Positions 43,242-52,362 of a stretch of 64,000 nucleotides of DNA are shown piece after piece (within the stretch, counting starts at the first letter, position 1; every line of letters starts with the position of its first letter). Location: contig NZ_CP012073.1 in the NCBI RefSeq assembly GCF_001262075.1, forward strand, positions 2,777,001 to 2,841,000. Reading direction: 5' to 3'. Source of the DNA: Ottowia sp. oral taxon 894 (lineage in GTDB: Bacteria; Pseudomonadota; Gammaproteobacteria; Burkholderiales; Burkholderiaceae_C). A program made the translations under genes and the position numbers. The notes beneath the pieces were generated by a model that worked only from the letters and a program-made list of their open reading frames with translations, made no database searches and had not been told where the DNA came from.

Positions 43242-43742
43242 TCAACCACATTTTCTTGTATGTTTTCCTCTTCTATCGTGAATCAAGGCCTCATTTATTT
43301 CATTTACCAATGCGGCACTGATTTTTCTGACATAGGAAGAAAAATCTTCCTCATTTAACTTGCGGAAAGAATAAAAAGGAACGGAAAACCATCTTCCTGT
43401 AAACGGTATCGCATAAAAAGAATAATAGGGAATCAAATATCCAACCCATACATCTTTTGCTGCGATATGTCCAAAAATCTGATGTTCATACCCGCTCTTC
43501 GCAACCGTGCCCGCACCAATGCGAAACTCTGGATATCCATATTGCGGAAATTGAATCTCAAGAATATCAACAACATCTCCCCTGAACCTTTGAAATTTCC
43601 CGAATGGATAAAATTGCTCCAATTGCTTTTTTTCTTCTCCCTTTAAAAACACGCGCTCAAATTCCTGCTCCCCGAGCCCTGGAACAAGCTCATTTTTCAC
43701 GGCATTCAGCATCCACCTGCGGTACATTTTGTATTTTTTCAT
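43242..43742 (-). CDS. AT-rich orphan gene, possible immunity protein
   Basis: About 166 residues from Met 43742; Met 43757 is the upstream alternative. No family recognised. Aromatic-rich C-terminal half: EHQIFGHIAAKDVWVGYLIP, then YYSFYAIPFTGRWFSVPFYS. No signal peptide or clear membrane helix. Composition is far more AT-rich than the flanking core genes. Position behind Rhs fragments suggests an immunity or toxin-associated role; this is inference from context only. Confidence 0.65.
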   Translation of the reverse strand: MKKYKMYRRWMLNAVKNELVPGLGEQEFERVFLKGEEKKQLEQFYPFGKFQRFRGDVVDILEIQFPQYGYPEFRIGAGTVAKSGYEHQIFGHIAAKDVWVGYLIPYYSFYAIPFTGRWFSVPFYSFRKLNEEDFSSYVRKISAALVNEINEALIHDRRGKHTRKCG

Positions 43743-43930
43743 GTTGACCAATCGCAATCATCATTGTCAGCAGCAGTTCTCATGGCTTTAATGCCAAATA
43801 ATATGATACTCTGTCACGAGAAAGCCATGCCCCATCCAAATTTTCACTCAGTCTGCCCACTGCATTGTAGCGCAGCTGCCTTTCTCGGCCTGCTCCGGCC
43901 TGGCTATGCAATGATTTAGATATTCCACCC

Positions 43931-44323
43931 CTATATTCTTGTGGCATTGATATATTTGGCAGTCAAAAAATCATACGCCCTACGGCACATCACGCCTGCG
44001 CACATTTCAAGAAATCCGAAAAACAGACAATACACGAAAACAACCCTCCCTCCGGAAACGCCAGGAAAATCAGTCTCGCGGCCAAAGGAAAAATTGCCCA
44101 GAACATTTGTCACGGCGAAAAGAAGTGATATGCAAATGATAAGAATATATAAATATCGCCCATGCAAATTTCCAATCAGGAATCCGGCAATCATCATGCA
44201 AAACCACAGCAAGGACATCATTATCCATGAAAAAATGCCCATATGAAGCAAAAGAAACCAGAACAATGGAACCAGGCAGGCAATTGCAGCGGAGCATATT
44301 ATCTTCTTGTGCATCATGGCCAA
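43931..44323 (-). CDS. Small integral membrane protein, AT-rich
   Basis: 130 residues, with Met 44323 or Met 44317 as start. Four hydrophobic segments (CSAAIACLVPLFWFLLLHMG, then IMMSLLWFCMMIAGFLIG, YILIICISLLFAVTNVL, VVFVYCLFFGFLEMCAGVM). No family recognised. Multi-spanning small proteins are frequent as immunity proteins in Rhs arrays; that role is inferred. Confidence 0.65.
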   Translation of the reverse strand: MAMMHKKIICSAAIACLVPLFWFLLLHMGIFSWIMMSLLWFCMMIAGFLIGNLHGRYLYILIICISLLFAVTNVLGNFSFGRETDFPGVSGGRVVFVYCLFFGFLEMCAGVMCRRAYDFLTAKYINATRI

Positions 44324-44471
44324 ATCTCGTCAATGTAAATCGCATCGTGGATCCAGATTAATCAGATAATCTGGACACATACTTGTTGGCAGGCGCACGT
44401 TGCATGCATGTAATGCAACTTCAGCACAATTTTTTAAGACAAGCATATTATATATGGTTTATTTCAAGATA

Positions 44472-44678
44472 TTATTTGCTCCTGTTTATCATCCTCCTGA
44501 TCCAGCAAACAATGTCTGGCGCCAGAGTTCGCCAATAAAGAATCATCAAAACACAAATAAGACACGGAATAGAAATGATTAATGCAAACGGCCACCAAAA
44601 GGACTCTCTTAAAAAACCAAAGATTAACCACCATATAAATATATGAAATATGAAAAACAATAATTCAATCAGCGTCAT
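44472..44678 (-). CDS. Small membrane protein, AT-rich
   Basis: 68 residues with two hydrophobic segments (IELLFFIFHIFIWWLIFGFL and FALIISIPCLICVLMILYW) and a basic tail. No family recognised. The last codons overlap a stretch resembling one end of the 85-bp repeat (ATTTGCTCCTGTTT, about 44474-44487). Confidence 0.5.
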   Translation of the reverse strand: MTLIELLFFIFHIFIWWLIFGFLRESFWWPFALIISIPCLICVLMILYWRTLAPDIVCWIRRMINRSK

Positions 44679-44726
44679 TTATAAACCCATTCTGCAATCA
44701 CAGTTCTCATTACTCTTCACGGAAGC

Positions 44727-45330
44727 ATGGAGATGAGTCACCCCGAACAGGACCCTATTACTGTAAAAGCCGAAATGCCTGTCGCTATTCTTGACATAAA
44801 CCAGCGTCCAGCCGGGGTTGGTCCGTCCCAAACATACCTGCACCCAAACCTAGTAAAAATCCGCCTGCTTCAGATTTCAATGCCGTTATTCATTCCTTAT
44901 TCTTTACGATTTCTTTTTCTCTTGCCCCAATTCTCATTGGGGAATATCCAATATAGTCTCTTATCGTCTTCTGTTTTACTGTACTTGTTATTTTTCTCTT
45001 TCAATGGCCTCTTCAAGAGTGACTCCTCGTTGAACACTAACGAAAGTTGCCAAATCCAAAAATAGATTCGCAGTATCGCCAATATGTCTTTCGGATTTTC
45101 ATTAACGTATAAGCAAACATTAATTTATCCCGCCAGCCCGATCGGATCAGTCTGTATGTATCGCCCAGACCCGGCGCATAGCCCCTGCTCCAGTTCTGAT
45201 GCAGCCCCGTTTCTGCATCAAAGTACTGTGCCCCCGGCAGCCTCAAATTGGTTTGCGCCATTGAGGCCGGATTGATTCTGGCCTTGCCGAAGACGCCACA
45301 TCTGGCTCTTTACCTCGTCTCTCCCATTCA
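44727..45330 (-). pseudogene. Rhs fragment 1: core end and decayed tip
   Basis: The reverse strand reads ARINPASMAQTNLRLPGAQY, FDAETGLHQNWSRGYAPGLG, then after a one-base frame change RYIQTDPIGLAG, a stop, and INVCLYVNENPKDI. This is the end of an Rhs core repeat followed by the start of a variable tip, broken by a frameshift and stops. Farther on the tip continues as hydrophobic fragments (GGFLLGLGAGMFGTDQ near 44850). No intact product is possible. Confidence 0.78.
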
Positions 45331-45449
45331 GGCTGATTTTCCGTTCAAGTTGCCTGCCCTCACTTATCGGGCCTGCGACCAACGCCGCATGGCAGTCTTT
45401 CGCCGTGCTGGCTTTGCCTGCCTCTGCCGCAACTCACTGGTAGGTGCGG

Positions 45450-45730
45450 CAACACGCCGATGACGATGATGGACGCAGCTCCACCTTGACGGCCAGTTCT
45501 TGTGTGCTTTCCGTGCAGTCCTGGTGGGGCAGACTGGCTTGCCTCTGACTTTGCTGCGCTTGCACCAGCTGTTGCACCAGCAACGACGCCAAGGTCAGTA
45601 CGCGGGCACTGTCAGCGAAGGCAAGACTTTGGCGGGCGCGGCAAAAACATTGCAGGGCGTGAAGGGCTTCAGTTTGGCGTCAGCAGCAGGCAGAGACTGG
45701 CAGTGGCGGGGTGAGGGGCTGCCGCGTCAA
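45450..45730. repeat. Duplicated border segment, copy 1
   Basis: Shares GTGCTTTCCGTGCAGTCCTG, GGCGGGCGCGGC(AAAA)A and GGCTTCAGTTTGGCGTCAG with 51880-52150, with a few indels. Both copies are directly followed by an 85-bp repeat. No gene is convincing in either copy on either strand. Confidence 0.7.
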
Positions 45731-45815
45731 AAACAAGAGCGAATCTGAAAGGGCTAAAAACGGCTTTCGCGCACGTTCCACTAGGACATCATGCTATTGA
45801 ATAAGGAGCAAATAT
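45731..45815 (+). repeat. 85-bp dispersed repeat, copy E
   Basis: AACAAGAGCGAATCTGAAAG at the left, CCACTAGGACATCATGCTAT in the middle, TGAATAAGGAGCAAAT at the right; the closest match to my consensus. Confidence 0.85.
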
Positions 45816-45841
45816 AAGCAAGCCGGGATAATGCCGTAAAT

Positions 45842-46423
45842 TTAATACAGACCTTCGCTCAATAAATTTTCTCCGAGTGAAGGATCATTTCCTAGCTGAT
45901 TATTAGAAATCTTCATGGCATCAAATATATCCGTCAACGTTTTCGCATTCATTATCTCACGTTTGATGCACCTAAGCGCTTCAGCATCAAACTGGGCATC
46001 ATCGCCAAAGACAAAATTCTTATCAAACGTATCCATAATCGCATCTTTCAGTTCCTCTATGTTAAAGTTCATCTTTCCAAGAACAACCTCCACCTTCCAA
46101 TTCAAATTCATGAAATAAAACAACTTTTCAATAAATGAATTTCCGCGCACTCCCGTGAATCTTAACGATTCTATATTATACGACTCCTTTTCGGTAAAAA
46201 CCATTGCATTCCCATACTTTTTTCTTATATGATGCGGCCATCCGTCTGCAAATAGCAAAGCTTCCTTGCAGAATAAACCAAAGTTTTTGTCCGCGCACAA
46301 GATGATTATTGCCTCGATTGTATCCACATTCCGAATTTTCATTTTCATTAATACCCTTATCTCCAAAGATAGAAAATTAGTTCCAAGCATTATTTCTGGC
46401 GTCATGAAGGAGTTCCTATCCAT
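45842..46423 (-). CDS. AT-rich orphan gene, unknown function
   Basis: 193 residues from Met 46423. No family recognised. It is acidic and helical, with DTIEAIIILCADKNFGLFCK, NSFIEKLFYFMNLNWKVEVV and ELKDAIMDTFDKNFVFGDDA. No signal peptide or membrane helix, so probably cytoplasmic, as expected for an immunity protein against an injected toxin. It follows no intact toxin gene. Copy F of the 85-bp repeat (right half only) lies just upstream. Confidence 0.65.
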   Translation of the reverse strand: MDRNSFMTPEIMLGTNFLSLEIRVLMKMKIRNVDTIEAIIILCADKNFGLFCKEALLFADGWPHHIRKKYGNAMVFTEKESYNIESLRFTGVRGNSFIEKLFYFMNLNWKVEVVLGKMNFNIEELKDAIMDTFDKNFVFGDDAQFDAEALRCIKREIMNAKTLTDIFDAMKISNNQLGNDPSLGENLLSEGLY

Positions 46424-46450
46424 GCCAACCCTGGACGTGAGGCCAACCAG

Positions 46451-46610
46451 CTATTAAATGAGGGGCAAATCTGACGGCTACAGAAAGGCGGAAGCGTCCT
46501 ATTGGTCGGACTTTATGAGGCGGCCACGGATTGCTCAGATAAGATGACGGCAATGACCTTCGGCCTTGTTGGCACAATCAAGAGGAGCGCTGATCTATTT
46601 GGTCCTGAAT
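46451..46610. repeat. 150-bp duplicated segment, copy 2, with partial 85-bp repeat F
   Basis: CTATTAAATGAGGGGCAAAT (46451-46470) is the right end of the 85-bp repeat; it continues as GGCTACAGAAAGGCGGAAGC and further matches to 43068-43215. Confidence 0.65.
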
Positions 46611-46774
46611 GGCTGGCATGGAGAACAGCTTTCTGCAACAAGCCAAACGCTATTTTTAACGTTTGGCTTTCACAAGATAGCAGGAGACAATGAGGAAATA
46701 TTTCTCCATTTGCGCTTGCGTCAGGAGATATTCGGCCCACCTGAAATCATCGTTGCCGCCAAAAACGCGAAGAC

Positions 46775-47224
46775 TCATGAGAACCTGTCACGCATCTTTT
46801 CATATAAAAACACGTATTCTGCATCGTGCGAAAATATGACCACATTCAATTGCCTGCACTTGTCATTAATAAAATTCCTGAACATCATTCCGCCATCAAG
46901 CATATCGTCATTCGTCTCCTCTTTTTTCCATTTGTATCCTTCTCTTGCGAAGAAATCAATAAGGCTTTGGCAAGAGCAATCGAGTGCAAACAATATAGAC
47001 TCGCTTGTGACAGCTTTTATGGCCAGGCGACGGATATCTTTTGCGGCCTCCATTTTTCTGATAACAAATTTGCCAAAGATATATTTCCTCTTCATTTCAT
47101 ATATTTCACAATAAATGTTATCATCATGAATTTTCCTGATGAAATCCAGCCCGATTTCTTCATCCGTCGGCTTGACGCAATCGAAATTGAGATATATTTC
47201 ATCAGGAGTAAAAAAAGTAATCAT
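46775..47224 (-). CDS. AT-rich orphan gene, unknown function
   Basis: About 149 residues from Met 47224; the frame is open to 47320. No family recognised. EIYLNFDCVKPTDEEIGLDF, then KYIFGKFVIRKMEAAKDIRR, then DCSCQSLIDFFAREGYKWKK. Probably cytoplasmic. It lies between Rhs fragment 2 and the 150-bp duplicated segment, the layout expected for a displaced immunity gene. Confidence 0.62.
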   Translation of the reverse strand: MITFFTPDEIYLNFDCVKPTDEEIGLDFIRKIHDDNIYCEIYEMKRKYIFGKFVIRKMEAAKDIRRLAIKAVTSESILFALDCSCQSLIDFFAREGYKWKKEETNDDMLDGGMMFRNFINDKCRQLNVVIFSHDAEYVFLYEKMRDRFS

Positions 47225-47465
47225 GACAAACAGCTCCATCAACAACCACAAACAGCTGATTCTGAAATCATCGAAAGCATTCCCGTGATGCCTCGCGAAA
47301 ATAATGGATAGCAGGAACAATAAAAAGACAAGTTTGGTTTAATACATCTGTAATGGCTGCGCCAAAAGCTCTGCAAGTAACGCTGCCAACAAAACTATTT
47401 TAAAATGCCATCCTATGGCTAGAACGAGGTCCAGCCCCGTGTATTTTATTAAGTGTATCATAGTT

Positions 47466-48060
47466 TTACTTAATAAATCCACCTGCTATTCCACAAAATC
47501 CTATGGTAATTGGCAGTACAATTTTCCCCAGCGAGTCATAGAATGCCATCGGATTTCCACGGGCATACTGGTAAACATTCATCCCCTATCAGCCCAATCG
47601 GATCCGCCTGTATATACCTGCCAATGCCTGGCGCATAGTCCTGATTCCAGTTCTGGCGCAGCCCCGTTTCCGCATCAAAGTATTGCCCCGGCAGCCTCAG
47701 GTTGATTTGCGCCGTCGCGGCCAGGTGGATTCTGGCTTTACCAAAGGCCTCGCAGGTCGCCTTCCATGTTGTCTATCCCGCTTTATTTAGCGCCAAGAGG
47801 GAGGTTTCCAGATAGTCTGTCGTCGGCTTCTTTCAGGCTGGTTTTGCCGTTCAACTCCGCCTGCCAAATGGGATCCGTGCTCTATAGACCTTCTTTTGCG
47901 TCTTCGCCCTCCTCGTTTGTTCTGGCTTGCTGCGTGTGGGGGTTGAATCCATACGCCCTGGTGATCCGGCCTTCTTCATCGGCTTCGGCCATCAGCGCGC
48001 TTTCGCCGTTGATGTAGTAGACCGTACGGCTTGTGCCGCCTAGCATGACGATCTTGGTAA
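47466..48060 (-). pseudogene. Rhs fragment 2: core end and short tip
   Basis: The reverse strand reads GGTSRTVYYINGESALMAEA, DEEGRITRAYGFNPHTQQAR, a stop, STDPIWQAELNGKTSLKEAD, further stops and frame changes, INLRLPG-QYFDAETGLRQNW, RYIQADPIGLIG, and then the tip MNVYQYARGNPMAFYDSLGK followed by IVLPITIGFCGIAGGFIK and a stop. The blocks are standard Rhs core; the reading frame is broken at least three times. Confidence 0.82.
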
Positions 48061-48100
48061 TTCTTCTTTTGGTTTGTTGTTCTCCAATCGAATGGCAACA

Positions 48101-48283
48101 TTATGTATTTTTATCATGCCTTTCGTCATCTATCTCATGTTTATGGAAAAAATATCTCCCATAACAAACGAGCCAAGCAAGTACAAAAAATGCAAAGAAA
48201 TACACTCCTCTCCCGGTGGCAATAGATATATATGCTCCAGCAACGTACAAACACAAAGAACAAAACCATATTATTGCATTCAT
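48101..48283 (-). CDS. Small membrane protein, AT-rich
   Basis: 60 residues with two hydrophobic segments (IIWFCSLCLYVAGAYISIAT and VYFFAFFVLAWLVCYGRYFF) and a charged tail DDERHDKNT. No family recognised. Very short, so the call rests on hydrophobic pattern and position in the orphan series. Confidence 0.45.
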   Translation of the reverse strand: MNAIIWFCSLCLYVAGAYISIATGRGVYFFAFFVLAWLVCYGRYFFHKHEIDDERHDKNT

Positions 48284-48537
48284 TTCACGATCTCAACGTT
48301 CACATTCATTAAAAATTCAGATCGATTTGCGAGGGCACCATATGCGCCATTCATTAATATCAATTATAACATTCCAGATATCGTCGGGGCTAAAAATTCC
48401 CAGGGACAGATCTGAAATACCTAGACGCATCATTAATTATAAAGGGCACGACGCTTCCTTACGGCACAGATATATTCATTGATCTTAAAACTTCTATATT
48501 TGCACACATAACAGGCATGTTGTTATCAAGGGCATCC

Positions 48538-48892
48538 TCATCTATAACGAGATCCATCTGACCAGTATACATCATCATTTCCCTCGAATATTTTTTCAAC
48601 AAAAAGGCATGCATTTTTGATGGCATCAATATCATCAACCCCAAAAAATTTCATGCATCTTCTCTCTATACCCCTTTATGTAAACCTTGCATGCCACATC
48701 AAAATCCTTCTTATGAGGCTTTGATATTTCTATAGTTATCATCATGCTATCCTTGTTTTTCGGATTTCCAAAGAATAACTTGCGACGCAAAAATATAGAT
48801 GCACCATTACTCATTCTGGATTCCTTCCCTACAATGAAACTAACATTTTCCATACGATTCCATTGCCTGCTAATAGTATAGGTTTCTTTCAC
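48538..48892 (-). pseudogene. DUF6968-like gene with a frameshift in a T6 run
   Basis: The first frame starts at Met 48892 (MKETYTISRQWNRMENVSFI) and reaches MITIEISKPHKKDFDVACKV, YIKGYREKMHEIF, then stops at 48635. After a shift at the six-T run (48643-48648) the reading continues FFGVDDIDAIKNACLFVEKI, FEGNDDVYWSDGSRYR and TGA at 48538. The joined pattern (strand with ISKP, then C-x3-I-x2-Y, then GVD-x2-DAI) resembles DUF6968 proteins, often seen near polymorphic toxins. Whether the shift is real or a sequencing error cannot be told here. Confidence 0.55.
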
Positions 48893-49905
48893 GGTTTGTC
48901 TCGATGTTACGGCGAATATGCACCTGATAATTGGATGCTATATCACAGTGCCGTAAACATTCTTCCAGACTTCTTCCACCTAGATCCATGCAGTAGTCAA
49001 TTCTCTTGCTAATCAAAGGTTGTAACCATAGATTTATATATCTACCCATGAGGATAAAGCGCCAGCATCTACAATTCCAACAGCAATAGCGCCCCCCCCA
49101 TAAAAACTGTTGAATCTCCACCTATGCTTATAACGCCTGGCACTGGTATTGCAATAGAATGCCGTCTTCCTGGATCAATTATTACCAGCGAATTTCCATT
49201 TGCATAGACATAACGATTTATCCCACCTGCCAGCCCAATCGAATCCGCCTGCATATACCTGCCAATGCTTGCGTTGCAATTCCTGTTCCAGTTCTGGTGC
49301 AGGTCCGTTTCCGCATCAAAATACTACCTCGGCAGCCTCTGGTTGATTTGCGCTGTCGAGGCCGGATTGATTCTGGCCTTGCCGAAAGCCTCGTAGTTCG
49401 CTTTCCACGTCGCCTCGCCCGCCTTGTTCAGCGCCAATACAGGCGTTCCCAGGTGATCTGTGACCAAGTAGTGGTAGCTGGCTTCTTTCAGGCTGGCTTT
49501 GCCGTTCAGCTCCGCCTGCCAAATGGAGGCCGTGCTTTATAGACCTTCTTCTGCGTCTTCATCCTCCTCGTTTATTCTGGCTTGCTGCGGATGGGGGTTG
49601 AATCCGTAAGCCCTGGTGATCCAGCTTCCTTGATGAGGTGGCCTTGTGCGTTGTAGCTGGCGCTGACTTGTTCGGTTTGGCTTTGCTGCGCGGGGGCGTT
49701 TTCGTCGAGCGCCCGGGGGTATTGCAGCAGCTGGTTGGCTTCGTTGTAGGTCCACGCTCCGGCCTGGTGGGCGCTGCTCAGGCGGTTGCCTGCGGCGTCC
49801 CAGCTGTAGGCTTCGTTTGGCAGGCCTTGTTCCTTGAGCGCCTGGTCTGGCTCGGCTTGGGTGAGGCGGTCTTGCCAGTTGTAGACACAGGCGCTTTTCC
49901 TCTCA
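48870..49905 (-). pseudogene. Rhs fragment 3: core with variable tip
   Basis: The reverse strand starts YNWQDRLTQAEPDQALKEQG, WTYNEANQLLQYPRALDENA, GHLIKEAG, then after an internal deletion SWITRAYGFNPHPQQARINE, a stop, WQAELNGKASLKEASYHYLV and TDHLGTPVLALNKAGEATWK, a stop, RYMQADSIGLAGGINRYVYA and NGNSLVIIDP, and a hydrophobic tip GVISIGGDSTVFMGGALLLL. A G8 run (49092-49099) breaks the tip frame; another frame then gives DYCMDLGGRSLEECLRHCDI up to 48870. The DUF6968-like frame follows directly. Confidence 0.8.
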
Positions 49906-50467
49906 CTCTCAAACCATAAATCCAATATCCTTTATCATCGTTATCAAAGTCATTACCCGAAAAATTTGGAATCAACATCATCAATAGCTCTCCCTCTTGC
50001 TTTAAGATGATATCGCGCCCCGAATCAAACCACAAGACAAAAGGCCCATCGATGGCATAACAATTATGTCTATTCCAGCATGATATCTTTCTTTTGTGAA
50101 TTAACTGCCCTCTGCGATTCCATATAAATAATTGCTCATGATCAGTCGAATAACTCACTCCAACAATGTATACTCCATCTTCAGAGATTGCCGCCTTATA
50201 TAGCATTGGCGGCGCACTAATATCAACACACTTATTGTGTAAACAGATCTTCATTCTAATTTTATGAATGACTTCTGTATATTCTTTTCCACTTTTGTAG
50301 TAACTGCTATAAATATCATGCCAATGATAATCAAGGACAGTTTCTTCCTGCTGTATGATTATGTTTTTTTCTTTCATGAACGGCATAACCAATAACGCCC
50401 ATGCATTACAAGAGCATAAGAGGAAAAGACAACCTACAATATAGGACACATTGAATCGCATGACCAT
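49778..50467 (-). CDS. Secreted or lipoprotein-like orphan protein with Rhs-derived tail
   Basis: 229 residues. The N-terminus is a signal peptide with a lipoprotein-like end (VSYIVGCLFLLCSCNAWALL). The middle has a beta-rich pattern: AISEDGVYIVGVSYSTDHEQ, LFIWNRRGQLIHKRKI, PFVLWFDSGRDIILKQEGEL. From about residue 190 the frame runs into Rhs-core DNA read in the wrong frame (KTASPKPSQTRRSRNKACQT), so the original C-terminus was lost when Rhs fragment 3 was joined. Function unknown. Confidence 0.6.
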   Translation of the reverse strand: MVMRFNVSYIVGCLFLLCSCNAWALLVMPFMKEKNIIIQQEETVLDYHWHDIYSSYYKSGKEYTEVIHKIRMKICLHNKCVDISAPPMLYKAAISEDGVYIVGVSYSTDHEQLFIWNRRGQLIHKRKISCWNRHNCYAIDGPFVLWFDSGRDIILKQEGELLMMLIPNFSGNDFDNDDKGYWIYGLRVRGKAPVSTTGKTASPKPSQTRRSRNKACQTKPTAGTPQATA

Positions 50468-50623
50468 TCTCCTTCATATTTCATTCGTTCCGGCCCGTCG
50501 ATGGGGGGGCATGATTGAATTTTCCATCCATTAATATTATTCATCCTTCTTCATTATTTCTAGCTCCTGTTACACATCCTAATTTATGCACCAAGATTCG
50601 AGTTGGTGACATTCGCCACTTAT

Positions 50624-50890
50624 TTATGCCGCCATCAGGAAGTTGATGTAATAGGTGGTGCGGCTTGTTGCGCCTTGCGTGACAGTCTTGGCAATTCTTC
50701 GGCCAAAGGGGTCATAGCGGTATTGGACGGTGAGGCCATCTGCGCTGTCCTTGATTTCGCTGGGTCTGCTCGCTGCGTTGTAGTGCCAGTTTTTTTCCCA
50801 GCCTGCGCCGGCTTCTTTGATGAGGTTGCCTTGCGTCATGGCTGTATTGCTCTTGCCGCAGACTCTGTCACTCTCATTTTCACAATTCAA
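50624..50890 (-). pseudogene. Rhs fragment 4: core piece
   Basis: Reads GNLIKEAGAGWEKNWHYNAA, SRPSEIKDSADGLTVQYRYD, PFGRRIAKTVTQGATSRTTY, YINFLMAA. It is a clean Rhs core repeat but has neither start nor end of an Rhs protein. The first ~18 residues (before TQGN) come from other sequence. Confidence 0.82.
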
Positions 50891-51282
50891 TTTGGACCAT
50901 TGACCCTGAAATATGCGTCAATTATTTTTAGATCCGGATCGCCCCATCCACAATCATTGATACCATTTTTTATTTCAAGCAAGAAAGATTCAAATTTTAT
51001 GCGCACCAACTCTGGACGCAGGTTGCGCGTGCTCATTTTTGTGACATATCTGGCAACTTTATGCAATTCAATTTCCATGGCCAAGTGCAGATGCCTATAA
51101 ATAACCTCCAGCTCATGATTTATATATTTATCGGCTATATCGTCGGCCATCATGCCCAGCCCTTTAACCGAATAATTACTCATATCTTTACTCACATGGA
51201 AAAGTTGGAAATCCAACTGCTGCGGCCACTCTGACAGAGCTTGCGTCATTAAAACAGAAAATTTTAGATCCATATTGTTCAT
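50887..51282 (-). CDS. AT-rich orphan gene, possible immunity protein
   Basis: 131 residues, not recognised. Helical, acidic and without signal or membrane helix: MTQALSEWPQQLDFQLFHVS, then EVIYRHLHLAMEIELHKVAR, then FLLEIKNGINDCGWGDPDLK. The stop region overlaps the start of Rhs fragment 4 by four bases. Context suggests a displaced immunity gene. Confidence 0.62.
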   Translation of the reverse strand: MNNMDLKFSVLMTQALSEWPQQLDFQLFHVSKDMSNYSVKGLGMMADDIADKYINHELEVIYRHLHLAMEIELHKVARYVTKMSTRNLRPELVRIKFESFLLEIKNGINDCGWGDPDLKIIDAYFRVNGPN

Positions 51283-51388
51283 TTCCGTATTCTACCGTTG
51301 GGCCAAGTCTCGACCTGCCCGCTGCGCCGTAGCAAATTGCATTTTGCCACCCACCATCGTTTTCCTTGACAAATATGATCAGATGATT

Positions 51389-51670
51389 TTATTCTTTCGA
51401 TAAGATATGATTTTTTCCTAAAACTATACCCAAGACCCAAAGTAAAAAAATTACTTTTTCCGCACGAACTGGGAATACGTACCACATAAAAGTGAAGGAT
51501 CCCGCTATGATGGCAAAATTCAAAATCACATCAAGCACAAGGTCCAATACGCCATCAAATCTTTTTAGCAGAAAAGGGGCGAAGTTAAGTGCAACACCGC
51601 AAACAACACCATTTACAATGCAGCCGATGAATAAAAACGTATTCGCCATCATAGAAATTGGCATCCACAA
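51389..51670 (-). CDS. Small integral membrane protein, AT-rich
   Basis: 93 residues with three hydrophobic segments (MANTFLFIGCIVNGVVCGVA, LDLVLDVILNFAIIAGSFTF, VIFLLWVLGIVLG). No family recognised. First of the orphan series on this strand. Confidence 0.58.
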   Translation of the reverse strand: MWMPISMMANTFLFIGCIVNGVVCGVALNFAPFLLKRFDGVLDLVLDVILNFAIIAGSFTFMWYVFPVRAEKVIFLLWVLGIVLGKNHILSKE

Positions 51671-51879
51671 TCAGGTTCAGAAACGCTGGAGTTTGGAATG
51701 GAACCGAGCAAACTTCCTCCCATATTTCTCATCGCCGTTTGCGATGCAGGGCTTTGAATATTTTCTCCATGAAACGCCTGCCCGGTGGCGATGGTAGACG
51801 AGGCCTGTCCGGCGCAGCGCGCAGAGAGCCGGGCGCGCTTTTCAGGCTTAGGTCCGCCCACGCGTTGTTCAGGCGACAC

Positions 51880-52150
51880 CAGCCCCCAGCGCCATGTGGT
51901 GCGGTTGATGACTACCCGGCAGCCACCCGCCATTTTGTCGGCCAAGTTTTGCGTGCTTTCCGTGCAGTCCTGGTTAGACCACACCTGCCGCCTGTTTGGC
52001 TGCACTTGCACGGGCAGCGACTGCACAAGGGCCAGAACTGGCGCGCTCAGTTTGGGTCAGGTTCTGGCAGGCGCGGCAATAACCTTGCAGGACATGCGTG
52101 GCTTCAGTTTGGCGTCAGTAGCGGAAAGAAACCGCCAGAGGCAGGGTAAT
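51880..52150. repeat. Duplicated border segment, copy 2
   Basis: Matches 45450-45730 over several blocks (see copy 1) and is likewise followed by an 85-bp repeat. Confidence 0.7.
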
Positions 52151-52165
52151 GGTTTGCCGTGTCAA

Positions 52166-52247
52166 AGACAGGAGCAAATTTCAGGGCTTGAAAACGGCTT
52201 TTGCGCCCGTTTCACTAGGACCTCATGCTATTGGTATAGGAGCTAGT
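52166..52247 (+). repeat. 85-bp dispersed repeat, copy G
   Basis: GACAGGAGCAAATTTCAGGG at the left, TCACTAGGACCTCATGCTAT in the middle, TGGTATAGGAGCTAGT at the right. Confidence 0.83.
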
Positions 52248-52362
52248 GTTATCCGCTTTAACGCTCTGCCTCGCAGGCGCTTCGGGGCGATGGCCGGAAG
52301 GCACGATTGACGGCCTGCCGCGCGGGAGCGAAGGCACAGGCAGGTTTGGGACAGACTTTGAA

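Larger units (their letters stand above)
51671..52362. other. Right border of the Rhs array
   Basis: About 690 bases without a convincing gene, made of the duplicated border segment (51880-52150), copy G of the 85-bp repeat and a short stretch up to the YiiX-like gene. Confidence 0.5.

Noticed and set aside
45500-45748. Open frame in the duplicated border segment as a gene
   Set aside because: The second copy (51880-52150) has different frames and indels that are not multiples of three, so coding is not conserved.
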